From contig CALUKD010000006.1 in the NCBI GenBank assembly GCA_944321125.1, forward strand, positions 62,001-126,000: 64,000 nucleotides of DNA, read 5' to 3'. The position numbers and the translations under genes are program-made. The notes below the pieces were generated by a model, which searched no databases, was not told the origin of the DNA, and worked only from the letters and a program-made list of their open reading frames with translations. The DNA comes from Candidatus Butyricimonas faecavium. GTDB taxonomy: Bacteria > Bacteroidota > Bacteroidia > Bacteroidales > Marinifilaceae. Shown piece by piece: positions 9,654-18,015 of the stretch (positions are counted from its first letter, which is position 1; every line of letters starts with the position of its first letter).

Positions 9654-10787
9654 TTAATATAAGATCACCACATTCCCATCTATTTTATGTTTTACCTCTT
9701 CCGAAGCGGCAAGTACTTCCAAGAAAGTACGAATTGAATCATACCGTTTCAAATTACCCGTGAATTGTATGTCTTTTACCTTTGGATTCTGGTAAAAAAC
9801 AGATACGTCATACCATCTTGTCAAAGTATGCATCACATCTTCGAGGCGCTTTTCTCTAAATATATACCAACCGTCTTTCCATCCGACATACTCTTCAACC
9901 TTTACCTCTCGAGTCGTTAATGTACCAGTCAAAGCTGCCACCGCTTGCTCACCTGAAGACAACGTAACACTTTCCCCCTTCTTACTGGTAAATATCACTT
10001 TTCCGGAAACCAATGTGGTCAACACGGTTTCCTTTTCATAGGCTCTCACTCCGAATGAAGTTCCCAACACGTTTACTTTTCCCAAATCCGTTTCAACAAT
10101 AAAAGGGCGACCGTCTTTCGTTACATCAAAGTAAACCTCTCCTTTCACCGAAACCACCCGCTCTTTTTTCGAGAAACATACCGGATATTTTATTTGGCTT
10201 TCGGCATTCACCCATACAGAGGTACCATCATCCAAAACTACGTAACACTCCCCGCCTTTGGGTACAATCAATTCATTATATATTATTTCGGATTCATTGA
10301 CTGAATCTTGTCTGTAAGACAGTAGTCCGTTTTCCATGCGGATTTTTAAGCCTCCCTGTTCTTGTATCTCATTCTCGTTTCCAGTGAAGACATTTACAAC
10401 TCTCCCATCTGACAATTTTAGTTGCACATTCTCTTTTTTAGCTAATTCGACCGGATTTTCCGTTTGTTTTTTTTGCTGTATCATCCATATTCCAACACTC
10501 GACAAAGGCAATATGAAACAAGCAGCAACAGTAATCCGCCGTAAAATGAAGTAAACTCTATTTTTCCTGTTATCCGATTTAAACTTCTCGTACGCTTTTT
10601 CCGGTGAAAATTTTTTATACCGGGCTAGATGTTTTCCTAAGTAATCATCTTCTCTGACTTCGGAATAAACATCCCGTAAAGGCTTATTTTCTAATAGTTT
10701 TTCAAACTCATCCCGTTCTTCATCTTGCAATGTCCCGGAATAAGCTTTACGCATTAAATTTACTATTTTACTAAAATCTCTCTTCAT
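9654..10787 (-). CDS. FecR-family anti-sigma factor
   Basis: About 377 residues starting MKRDFSKIVNLMRKAY; the reading frame extends ten codons further upstream, but this Met fits the usual N-terminus. A cytoplasmic N-terminal part (about 1-85) is followed by one membrane segment (ITVAACFILPLSSVGIWMI), then a periplasmic FecR domain (LIVPKGGECYVVLDDGTSVWVNAESQ, DVTKDGRPFIVETDLGKVNVLGTSFGV) and a C-terminal DUF4974-like part (LEDVMHTLTRWYDVSVFY, FTGNLKRYDSIRTFLEVL). It probably transmits substrate occupancy of the STN-bearing SusC to the ECF sigma factor encoded next to it. The order sigma, FecR, SusC, SusD is the classic trans-envelope switch. Confidence 0.95.
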   Translation of the reverse strand: MKRDFSKIVNLMRKAYSGTLQDEERDEFEKLLENKPLRDVYSEVREDDYLGKHLARYKKFSPEKAYEKFKSDNRKNRVYFILRRITVAACFILPLSSVGIWMIQQKKQTENPVELAKKENVQLKLSDGRVVNVFTGNENEIQEQGGLKIRMENGLLSYRQDSVNESEIIYNELIVPKGGECYVVLDDGTSVWVNAESQIKYPVCFSKKERVVSVKGEVYFDVTKDGRPFIVETDLGKVNVLGTSFGVRAYEKETVLTTLVSGKVIFTSKKGESVTLSSGEQAVAALTGTLTTREVKVEEYVGWKDGWYIFREKRLEDVMHTLTRWYDVSVFYQNPKVKDIQFTGNLKRYDSIRTFLEVLAASEEVKHKIDGNVVILY

Positions 10788-10875
10788 ATCTATTATAAAT
10801 ACACTTATAAAATGCACGACATTTTATTTGGAATGACAGAAAAGGGAATTTTTTTTCGTAAAAAGTGATTTTTTA

Positions 10876-11448
10876 TCAGGAAAGGAAAATAGTCAACCAG
10901 AATAAATAGGATGACCCCTTCATTTTATTGCGTAGGTATTTGAAACTACGGCTTTTCTGTGTTTTTACAGTATTGATAGATATATCCAATTCTTTGGCTA
11001 TCTCGTTACCGGAGTGACCTTTTATACTCAATAGAATGATCTTCCGTCTCTCCTCTGGAAGCTCATCAATATAAAAATACAGTTGTCGAATTAACTCCTC
11101 GCGAACCGTATCTGCAAATTCTTCATCCGTGAATTCGACATTTTCTTCCTGCAAAAATTGCTGCACGTAACGTTCCTGAAATTTTTCCTGACGCAAATGC
11201 ATCATTGCCTGGTTATAGGTTGCACGATATAAATAATAAGTAAGGTCATCTACTTTGGGAAACTTTTTGGTGTTTTTCCAGATATTCATCAAAACTTCCT
11301 GTACTAAATCTTCTGCAACGATAGTATTCTTTATGATACGATCCGCATAGGAGCATAAAGCAGCATAATAATAGATGAAAACACTTTTCCAAGCCTTCTC
11401 ATCCTTATTATTTACCCCGCGTAAAATTTGAGTTTCATCAATTTTCAT
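10876..11448 (-). CDS. ECF-type RNA polymerase sigma-70 factor
   Basis: 190 residues with sigma region 2 (AWKSVFIYYYAALCSYADRIIKN, AEDLVQEVLMNIWKN, then YYLYRATYNQAMMHLRQ) and region 4 (ELPEERRKIILLSIKGHSGNEIAKELDISINTVKTQKSR). The start MKIDETQILRG at 11448 was preferred over the frame's upstream Met at 11472 because the upstream one overlaps a good -7 box (11470-11477). It is expected to be held inactive by the FecR protein encoded downstream and to transcribe the susCD-protease genes when substrate binds. Confidence 0.95.
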   Translation of the reverse strand: MKIDETQILRGVNNKDEKAWKSVFIYYYAALCSYADRIIKNTIVAEDLVQEVLMNIWKNTKKFPKVDDLTYYLYRATYNQAMMHLRQEKFQERYVQQFLQEENVEFTDEEFADTVREELIRQLYFYIDELPEERRKIILLSIKGHSGNEIAKELDISINTVKTQKSRSFKYLRNKMKGSSYLFWLTIFLS

Positions 11449-11469
11449 ATAAAAGAATACTCCTTTATG

Positions 11470-11501
11470 CAAAGGTATGTAATAAAAAAAGAACTTACAA
11501 T
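11470..11501 (-). promoter_or_regulatory. Promoter of the ECF sigma/FecR genes
   Basis: On the minus strand, ATTG (11501-11498) is separated by 20 bases from TACCTTTG (11477-11470), matching the Bacteroidetes primary-sigma consensus. Transcription would begin near 11463, just before the start codon at 11448, so the leader is very short. Confidence 0.65.
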
Positions 11502-11564
11502 CTTACAAAAAAGAAAATGATAGGAGAATCAGCATAATTGCCTTTTATTCGCACCTTACCAAAC

Positions 11565-11593
11565 AAAAAACAGGCCTATTGCTAAGCCTGTTT
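11565..11593 (-). terminator. Rho-independent terminator of the rplM-rpsI-rpsB-tsf operon
   Basis: An AAACAGGC / GCCTGTTT stem with a loop of about 10 bases ends in a run of T on the minus strand, 28 bases after the tsf stop. It separates the translation operon from the sigma gene. Confidence 0.8.
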
Positions 11594-11620
11594 CTTGTAT
11601 TTCAAAGATTGTTTCCTGTA

Positions 11621-12439
11621 TTAGGCGTTCAACGTGAAACGTAAGAAAGCGGTAACAGTTAAATCTTTATCTACGCTCTTTAAGTATTCTCTTACAGATA
11701 TTTTACCGTCTTGCTCGAAAACTTGGTTTAACAAAGTAGACTCTTGGAAGAATTTGTTCAAGCGACCTTGAGCAATTTTGTCCAACATGTTTTCCGGTTT
11801 ACCTTCTTCACGAGCTTTTTCGCGACCGATCTCGAACTCATGATCGATAACGTTTTGAGGAATACCGTCTTTATCCACGGCAACAGGAGCCATGGCAGCC
11901 ACTTGCATGGCGATATTTTTCTTCACTTGGGCGTCAGCTGCTTTGTTGAAACCAACAACGGTTGCCAACATATTTCCCGGGTGAATGTAAATCACGCAAT
12001 CTTCTGCTTTTATAAAACCGTAGTAGCTCAATTCCAGTTTTTCACCGATAACACCGGTTTGTTCTGAAATCTGGTCTGCGATACTTCTACCGTCCAGTTG
12101 GATAGCCAACAAATCTTCGGTAGTTGCAGGCATGTTAGCTAAAGCGGCGTCTAGAATCTTGGTTGTGAAAGCAATGAATCCTTCGTTTTTAGCCACGAAA
12201 TCAGTTTCGCAGTTCAAGGAAACCATAACTGCATTCTTCCCATCGGTTTTGGCTAAAACGCATCCTTCTTTTGCTTCTCTGTCTGCACGTTTGCTTGCAA
12301 CAACAAGACCTTTCTTGCGGATGATATCAACGGCTTTGTCGAAATCACCCTCAGCTTCTTGTAATGCATGCTTGCAGTCCATCATTCCGGCGTTTGTTGC
12401 TTTACGCAACTTCATCACGTCTGCTGCTTTTATTTCCAT
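11621..12439 (-). CDS. tsf: Elongation factor Ts
   Basis: 272 residues; nucleotide-exchange factor that recycles EF-Tu. The N-terminal UBA-like domain (VMKLRKATNAGMMDCKHALQEA) and the EF-Tu contact motif TDFVAKNEGF (about residues 80-90) are both clear, and the protein ends with the usual coil and core domain. It lies after rpsB, the nearly universal bacterial order, but is separated from it by a strong 17-bp intercistronic hairpin. A terminator follows the stop codon. Confidence 0.98.
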   Translation of the reverse strand: MEIKAADVMKLRKATNAGMMDCKHALQEAEGDFDKAVDIIRKKGLVVASKRADREAKEGCVLAKTDGKNAVMVSLNCETDFVAKNEGFIAFTTKILDAALANMPATTEDLLAIQLDGRSIADQISEQTGVIGEKLELSYYGFIKAEDCVIYIHPGNMLATVVGFNKAADAQVKKNIAMQVAAMAPVAVDKDGIPQNVIDHEFEIGREKAREEGKPENMLDKIAQGRLNKFFQESTLLNQVFEQDGKISVREYLKSVDKDLTVTAFLRFTLNA

Positions 12440-12464
12440 ATGTTTTAAACCTCCATGTTAATTC

Positions 12465-12503
12465 AATTTCAGAAGTTAGATGTTTAATCTAACTTCTGAA
12501 ATT
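12465..12503 (-). other. Strong intercistronic hairpin between rpsB and tsf
   Basis: The arms at 12465-12481 and 12487-12503 are perfectly complementary over 17 bp around a 5-base loop. On the transcribed minus strand no T-run follows, so it is not a standard terminator. It could be an RNA-processing or stability element tuning the S2:EF-Ts ratio. Confidence 0.7.
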
Positions 12504-12520
12504 TAAAATCAAAAATTAAT

Positions 12521-13303
12521 CTATTCTTCAGAAGCGGTTTCGCTTACTTCAGCTACTTCATCTTGAGCTTCAGCTTTCTCGGCACCTTTTTTGTCTCCTT
12601 CTTTCTCTCTCTCGGCTTTTCTTTCAGTCAGACCCTCTTTAATGGCTCCGGCTACTTTGTCGATGATTAAAGAAATGGAAGTTGAAGCATCGTCGTTAGC
12701 CGGGATTACGAAGTCAATTCCTTCCGGATTTGAGTTCGTGTCCACGATAGCAAATACTGGAATTCCCAGTGTGTTAGCTTCTTTTACAGCGATATACTCT
12801 TTCATCACGTCAACCACGAAAAGAGCTGCCGGAAGACGAGTCAGGTCAGCGATACTACCCAAGTTCTTTTCCAGTTTTGCTCTTTGACGAGAGATTTGAA
12901 GTTTTTCCCGTTTTGAAAGGTGAGCGAAAGTGCCGTCTTTTTCCATCTTGTCGATGGTGGTCATTTTCTTCACGGCTTTACGAATTGTCGGGAAGTTGGT
13001 CAACATACCACCCGGCCATCTTTCAGTCACGAACGGCATATTGATATTAGAAATTTTTTCAGCAACAATGTCCTTAGCCTGTTTTTTTGTTGCAACAAAC
13101 AGAATTCTTCTACCTGATTTAGCAATCTGTTTCAAAGCTGCACTTGCCTTGTCCAACATGATCGCTGTTTTGTTCAGGTCAATAATGTGGATATCATTAC
13201 GCTCCATGAAAATATACGGAGCCATTTTAGGATTCCATTTACGGGTAAGGTGTCCAAAGTGACAACCTGCATTTAATAATTCGTCGAAATTTGTATTTGA
13301 CAT
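12521..13303 (-). CDS. rpsB: 30S ribosomal protein S2
   Basis: 260 residues with the S2 signatures FDELLNAGCHFGHLTRKWNPKM at the N-terminus, ILFVATKKQAKDIV, the ERWPGGMLTN loop and PVFAIVDTNSNPEGIDFVIPANDDA. The C-terminal tail is extended and acidic (EKAEAQDEVAEVSETASEE), as in other Bacteroidetes S2 proteins. Third gene of rplM-rpsI-rpsB-tsf. Confidence 0.98.
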   Translation of the reverse strand: MSNTNFDELLNAGCHFGHLTRKWNPKMAPYIFMERNDIHIIDLNKTAIMLDKASAALKQIAKSGRRILFVATKKQAKDIVAEKISNINMPFVTERWPGGMLTNFPTIRKAVKKMTTIDKMEKDGTFAHLSKREKLQISRQRAKLEKNLGSIADLTRLPAALFVVDVMKEYIAVKEANTLGIPVFAIVDTNSNPEGIDFVIPANDDASTSISLIIDKVAGAIKEGLTERKAEREKEGDKKGAEKAEAQDEVAEVSETASEE

Positions 13304-13396
13304 TTTGTGTCTTCTTTAAAGTTTACATTCTTAAATTTAATCAATTGCCGGGTAGTTCTCCACAGAAGTCCCGTCAATTTAGATACTAAACTCCTA

Positions 13397-13783
13397 TTAA
13401 CGTTTAGAGAATTGGAATCTCTTACGAGCACCAGGACGTCCCGGTTTCTTACGTTCCACTTCACGCGGGTCTCTGGTCATGAACCCTGCTGCTCTTAATT
13501 TTGATTTATCCTCTGCGTTTACTTTCACCAATGCTCTGGCAATTCCTAGACGTAAAGCTTCAGCTTGTCCGTTGAAACCTCCACCTACAAGGTTTACCTT
13601 GATGTCATATTGTCCCAACACACCTAATAACTCAAGCGGTTGTTTTACAATATACTGGAGGGTAGGCAATGTGAAATATTCTTCCAGGCTTTTCTTATTG
13701 ATCGTAATATTGCCTTTTCCTTCGTTAAGATAAACGCGGGCTACCGCTGTTTTTCTTCTACCTACTGCATTTACTACTTCCAT
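13397..13783 (-). CDS. rpsI: 30S ribosomal protein S9
   Basis: 128 residues matching S9 throughout: [14 protein letters not shown] near the N-terminus, [19 protein letters not shown] in the middle and the basic tail [18 protein letters not shown] that reaches the P-site tRNA. It begins six bases after rplM. Confidence 0.98.
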   Translation of the reverse strand: MEVVNAVGRRKTAVARVYLNEGKGNITINKKSLEEYFTLPTLQYIVKQPLELLGVLGQYDIKVNLVGGGFNGQAEALRLGIARALVKVNAEDKSKLRAAGFMTRDPREVERKKPGRPGARKRFQFSKR

Positions 13784-13789
13784 ACCTTG

Positions 13790-14245
13790 TTATTTAAGTG
13801 CGTTTATATCAATTACTTTAGGCTGTTGTGATTCATGGTTGTGCTCCGGTCCTACGAACAGGTGCATGTTCTTGAATACAGCTCTTCCAAGGCGATTTTT
13901 AGGAAGCATACCTCTAACAGCATGTTCCAGAATTCTTTCCGGGAATCTTTTCATTTCTTGTGCCGGAGTAGAAATCCGTTGACCTCCAGGATACTGGGTG
14001 TGTCTACGATACTGTTTGTCTGTTAATTTGTTACCCGTGAAGATAACTTTTTCTACGTTGATAATGATTACATTGTCTCCACAATCCACGTGGGGCGTGT
14101 AACTGGGTTTGTATTTGCCTCTTAATAGTTTCGCAACTTTAGCGGCAAGACGTCCCACAACTTGATTTTCTGCGTCAATCAAAACCCATTCTTTTTGTGC
14201 AGTGGCTTTGTTGACATAAGTTGTTTTGTAACTAATCTGATCCAC
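13790..14245 (-). CDS. rplM: 50S ribosomal protein L13
   Basis: 151 residues with the L13 hallmarks WVLIDAENQVVGRLAAKVA, YTPHVDCGDNVIIINVEKV, FTGNKLTDKQYRRHT and AVRGMLPKNRLGRAV. First gene of the operon; an AT-rich stretch and a structured leader of about 180 bases precede it. L13 is known in other bacteria to control its own operon. Confidence 0.98.
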   Translation of the reverse strand: MDQISYKTTYVNKATAQKEWVLIDAENQVVGRLAAKVAKLLRGKYKPSYTPHVDCGDNVIIINVEKVIFTGNKLTDKQYRRHTQYPGGQRISTPAQEMKRFPERILEHAVRGMLPKNRLGRAVFKNMHLFVGPEHNHESQQPKVIDINALK

Positions 14246-14428
14246 TTTTTTTTAATTAAAAATTAAACTTCTGTTTGTATTTCTTCGTGGGTGCTCTGGG
14301 CATTCTATCCGGTTGAAAATAACGAGGTTTATCGGGCAAACTGATACAATTTTCAACGGAGACAGGTGCATTGTAAAGGGCATGGCTAAGGTATCCCTCA
14401 CAATTTAGCGAGTACTCCACTCCAAAAT
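14246..14428 (-). promoter_or_regulatory. Structured 5' leader of the rplM operon (candidate L13 autoregulatory leader)
   Basis: From the predicted start point near 14428 to the rplM start there are about 183 untranslated bases. They contain a hairpin whose arms GTTGAAAAT (14357-14349) and ATTTTCAAC (14320-14312) pair perfectly and enclose a smaller TATC/GATA helix. A 104-codon frame (14256-14570) crosses this leader, but the promoter lies inside it. Ribosomal-protein leaders are common in such operons; the identity here is inference. Confidence 0.5.
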
Positions 14429-14434
14429 GAGGGG

Positions 14435-14465
14435 CAAAATTACACATTAATACGTGAATTCCAAA
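14435..14465 (-). promoter_or_regulatory. Promoter of the rplM operon
   Basis: On the minus strand TTTG (14465-14462), a 19-base spacer and TAATTTTG (14442-14435) match the Bacteroidetes consensus exactly. Confidence 0.75.
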
Positions 14466-14650
14466 ATATTCTGTGAAAAGATTTAGTGCCAGAGCGTTTT
14501 GATGGGCTTCTGAATCATGCGTTTTGGGGTAAATGGTAGGTATATATCTTCCGATGGTATGGGTGTTCATACCCTGTTTATGCTGAGGAAATTGGGTAAT
14601 AATCTGATAATTAGTTAATTTAAACGGATCACTTTCGGATTACTTCCAAG

Positions 14651-14723
14651 TAAAACGCTATTAGAACGCTATTAAAACTCTATTAAAACGCTATACTTAA
14701 AATAGCGTTTTAATAGCATTTTA
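14651..14723. repeat. Array of 11-bp repeats: four direct units facing two inverted units
   Basis: Four tandem 11-mers of the form TAAAACGCTAT occupy 14651-14694 (units 2 and 3 carry one or two changes). After a 7-base spacer, two units in inverted orientation follow (14702-14723). The innermost units form a perfect 15-bp stem (14680-14694 with 14702-14716). The array lies between the rplM promoter and the end of the DUF4249 gene at 14853. It may serve as a terminator for that gene or as a protein-binding array. Confidence 0.8.
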
Positions 14724-14852
14724 AAAGTGATTTTTGAATTTTTTATTCGAATTTGATCTGGAAGTAAACGTGAAATGATCAGCAAATGATAACTTAAGCC
14801 AGTTTGATATCCTGATTTCTTGGGTTAAAAGAAACTTGTGAGACGGGATATA

Positions 14853-15659
14853 TTATTGGAAATTTTCGCGGGACACGAATTTGTAATCTTCCGTGTAGCA
14901 GGTAAATATCCCTAACGCTCCCTGTATATTTCCGATAAGCGGAACCGGGGAGGTGATACTGCCTTGGTTGGCGCTGTTGGCTTCGTAGAGGGAAATTTGG
15001 TAGTTGTAACACTCTTCGGTGATACGTAAAAGGAGAATGACGACGGCTTCCGCCTCTTCGATTTCTTGACATTTGATGGTTCGTTCGATCGTGGTACCTC
15101 CTACATGGCGGGATAAGTCAAGATAACTGGTCTCTTTTTTCAGCAGGTTATCATCCCCGGCTCCTTCTTTTCTTGCCTGCACGCTGTATATATAATAATT
15201 TTGTATCGGATTGGGGGAGGTTTGGAAACTGATTGTAACGGAATTTGTCTCCTTGGAAACGGAATAGGAAGAGATCGTTATATGGTCCGGTATGGCGGTT
15301 TTGGCCGTGATGTGTTCTTTTTCGGGCGTGTAGATGCTCAAATAAAGCGAGTCGAGCCCGAATTGATTGAATTTGGTATCGTGCCTGAAATTTCCGAGGA
15401 ATGAGGGACTGAACGTGGGGATAAGTTTGATGATGGTATCGGCTTTTATGGAAACATCCAGATTGACAGGGGTATTTAGGTCTATGATCTCGTGGATGGG
15501 AGAGACTTTTGCCGCGTTCAGCGTGTAGAATTCCCCGGGTTTGCAGTAACATTCGATGAAGTAACCGGAAATCTCACCCATGTCTTTCATGGGAAGTTCC
15601 TCTTCCGGCATACAAGAGAGGAGTATAAAGGATAGGAGAGTTAAAATTCTATTTTTCAT
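14853..15659 (-). CDS. DUF4249 family lipoprotein, partner of the adjacent TonB receptor
   Basis: 268 residues with lipobox LLSC at Cys16 followed by MPEEE. The body is beta-rich, with a segment PNPIQNYYIYSVQARKE and a closing FTCYTEDYKFVSRENFQ. DUF4249 proteins are regularly encoded directly after a TonB-dependent receptor in Bacteroidetes, as here (4-base gap to the receptor stop), and are presumed outer-membrane partners of it. Substrate unknown. The family was assigned from context and general sequence character. Confidence 0.7.
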   Translation of the reverse strand: MKNRILTLLSFILLSCMPEEELPMKDMGEISGYFIECYCKPGEFYTLNAAKVSPIHEIIDLNTPVNLDVSIKADTIIKLIPTFSPSFLGNFRHDTKFNQFGLDSLYLSIYTPEKEHITAKTAIPDHITISSYSVSKETNSVTISFQTSPNPIQNYYIYSVQARKEGAGDDNLLKKETSYLDLSRHVGGTTIERTIKCQEIEEAEAVVILLLRITEECYNYQISLYEANSANQGSITSPVPLIGNIQGALGIFTCYTEDYKFVSRENFQ

Positions 15660-15663
15660 TTGA

Positions 15664-17901
15664 TTACCAGTTTATTCGAAATGAAACATACGGGATAAAG
15701 GGTAACATGACTTTAGATTTCGGGATAATCTTAGTCAGGTTGTCCGTGCTTTCTGCTTGAAAGTAAACGAACGAGGGATTCGATTGGTTATACACGTTGT
15801 ACGCACCGATGCTGAGTTTGAATAAAAGATCCTTGCTTCTAAATTTATAGTCGAGGCTGGCATCTAGCCGGTGATTGTTGGGTAATTTGTAATTATAGCG
15901 ATCCGTGTACACGGGAATAAGAATGGGACTGTCATCGTTGAATTCCGTGATATTCCGTGCAATGACCATTCCTTTGGGGAAGGTTGTGTAGACCCCGGAC
16001 GAGAAGGTCCAAAGGGTGTTCAACAAGAATCGGGGTGAAATCTGATAAGAAAAGTTGATTACGACATTGTGTTTTACGTCGTATGGGGGATTGAAAGCTT
16101 TCCCGTTATTGATCTCTGCGAATTTGCGCTTGGATTCGGAGAGCGTGTAGTTGGCTCGCATGTAAAGAGCATGATGGTTGAACGAGAGGTCAAATTCAAG
16201 ACCTTTGGCGTAGCCTTTTCCTTGGATTTGATGATTACTTAGGGCTGAGTACTCAGTTTGAATGTCCGAGGCAAAGTCTTTCACGTTGTGCATATCCTTG
16301 TAAAAAATACCCGCGTAGAAGGATAGTAACTGTCCGATTTCTTGATTGACTCCGATGGAGTACTGGTGACAGATGGCGGGTTTGGTTCCTTTTGCCAAAG
16401 GATACCAGATGTCGATCGGGGTTTTAACCGTGAAATAGGGGTATAGGCTTAAATATTGAACCGTCTTGGCATAGTCTGCCCAAATGGTGAATTTGTTGAC
16501 CGTGTAGTTGATTTTTGCCCGGGGGGAAAAGGTGTGTTCTCGGGTTTCTCCTGAATAAAATTGATAATTCCCTCCCGCGTTTATTGAGAAGTGATGATTT
16601 AAATAATAGGTTATATCTAGGTATAATTCATATAGATTGAAGTCTTTATCCGAACTTTTTATCAAAAGATTTTGACTGTTATCGCTTTTGTTGGCTGTTT
16701 CAAACTGGGAGTATTCAAATTTTATTCCGCTATTCAGGTTTAATTTATCCGAAAATCTACGGGAATAGGTTGTTTGCCCGAGAAGGGTGTAGTTACGATT
16801 CCCGCCTCCTATGGGTATGCTGCCGAAGGCGTCACCCTCGCTGTATGCGTTTTTCCCGCCGAATTGGAAATCCCATTGTTCGTTAACATTGGGCGTGTAG
16901 GAGGCGTTCACGTTACCGGAAAAGGTGTGCCAGTCGAAAATGTATCGCACGTGTTCACTGATTTTCATTTTCATATGGTCGAGAGAGAATAACCCAAAGG
17001 CAGTAATTCTCCATTTGTCGGAAAGACGTGAATCAATAGTTGCGGTAATATCACTGAACGAGTATTCCGGCATATAGTTAGGATTCGCCTTGTCATTCAT
17101 GGACTGGTTGTATAACCTAGATATATGTTGTAAATAAGAGGTTCGAATAGAGGCAGCAAAAGACGTGTGATTTTTAACGATCGGACCTTTGGCCTTTAGG
17201 GCGGAGGAAACAAGGCCGATAGTCAGTTCTCCTTCGTGTTCGTGTTTGTTTCCCGGTTCGGGGCGCATATTGATGTAGGAGGATAAAAAACTGTTATACC
17301 GGGCGGGAAAGCCGCTTTTGAAGAGGGTGGAATTGTTCAGTATATACGGGTCGAATGTAGATAGAATTCCTGTAAGGTGGTCCGGGTAGGCGATGGGCAT
17401 ATTGTTAATAAGAAAACCGTTTTCGTTGCTGTTCCCGCCACGGACATAGATGCCGGAATTGAGGGCGTTAGTGGTCACAATGCCTGGCATCGTGGCTAGG
17501 TATTTCAGCACGTCCTGTTCGCCGAGGATGGCCGGGATTCGTTCGATGCCCTTGATAGAGGAGAGAATCCGCCCACTGGCCGGGAGGGCCGTGACAACAA
17601 CTTCTTTTAGGTTATTTTGTTTGTTGCGTAAAGTAATGACGAATGGAGCATCGCTTTTATTGAGTTTGTAAGTTTCTTTTTTATAGTTGACGTGTGAAAA
17701 TTCCAGCGTGCAGGGAATAGGACATTCTAACCGGAAGAGGCCCAAGGAGTCAGTAGTGGTACCTTTTTCGCTCTCGATACAATAGATGTGTACCCTGTTG
17801 ACCGGTTCGCCGGAGAGGGCAATAACCTTCCCCACGATGACTGTTTGGGCGTCAAGTGATATGGAAATGAATAAAAGTAAGATTGCAATCAATTTACCCA
17901 T
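15664..17901 (-). CDS. TonB-dependent receptor with carboxypeptidase-like N-terminal domain
   Basis: 745 residues: a signal peptide (KLIAILLLFISISLDAQ), a carboxypeptidase-regulatory-like domain (about 20-100, GKVIALSGEPVNRVHIYC), a plug domain (about 105-215, ILGEQDVLKYLATMPGI, GIYVRGGNSNENGFLINNMPI) and a beta-barrel ending in FIPYVSFRINW. It belongs to the shorter receptor class that pairs with DUF4249 lipoproteins, not to the SusC class: it has no STN domain and no SusD neighbour. Cargo cannot be read from the sequence. Confidence 0.92.
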   Translation of the reverse strand: MGKLIAILLLFISISLDAQTVIVGKVIALSGEPVNRVHIYCIESEKGTTTDSLGLFRLECPIPCTLEFSHVNYKKETYKLNKSDAPFVITLRNKQNNLKEVVVTALPASGRILSSIKGIERIPAILGEQDVLKYLATMPGIVTTNALNSGIYVRGGNSNENGFLINNMPIAYPDHLTGILSTFDPYILNNSTLFKSGFPARYNSFLSSYINMRPEPGNKHEHEGELTIGLVSSALKAKGPIVKNHTSFAASIRTSYLQHISRLYNQSMNDKANPNYMPEYSFSDITATIDSRLSDKWRITAFGLFSLDHMKMKISEHVRYIFDWHTFSGNVNASYTPNVNEQWDFQFGGKNAYSEGDAFGSIPIGGGNRNYTLLGQTTYSRRFSDKLNLNSGIKFEYSQFETANKSDNSQNLLIKSSDKDFNLYELYLDITYYLNHHFSINAGGNYQFYSGETREHTFSPRAKINYTVNKFTIWADYAKTVQYLSLYPYFTVKTPIDIWYPLAKGTKPAICHQYSIGVNQEIGQLLSFYAGIFYKDMHNVKDFASDIQTEYSALSNHQIQGKGYAKGLEFDLSFNHHALYMRANYTLSESKRKFAEINNGKAFNPPYDVKHNVVINFSYQISPRFLLNTLWTFSSGVYTTFPKGMVIARNITEFNDDSPILIPVYTDRYNYKLPNNHRLDASLDYKFRSKDLLFKLSIGAYNVYNQSNPSFVYFQAESTDNLTKIIPKSKVMLPFIPYVSFRINW

Positions 17902-17929
17902 ATACCCGCATTGTGAGTTCGAAATTTTA

Positions 17930-17937
17930 CAAATGTA
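17930..17937 (-). promoter_or_regulatory. Possible -7 box of the TonB receptor/DUF4249 pair
   Basis: TACATTTG on the minus strand fits TAnnTTTG and lies about 30 bases before the start codon. No convincing -33 box is seen at the expected distance. Confidence 0.4.
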
Positions 17938-18015
17938 GCAAACAAATCCCTTTAAGCCTTATGGTTGGTGTGAATAATTGTTGTTATTTTGCAGGGCATC
18001 TATTAAAATTTGGTT

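Noticed and set aside
11449..11472. Upstream start of the sigma factor
   Set aside because: It overlaps the -7 box TACCTTTG, so the transcript would begin after it.
14256..14570. 104-codon minus-strand frame before rplM
   Set aside because: The consensus rplM promoter lies inside it and its composition is not protein-like; it more probably covers promoter and leader.
18010..18015. TTG start two codons before the hemW ATG
   Set aside because: The ATG at 18016 gives the normal MGIYVHVPFC N-terminus of the family.
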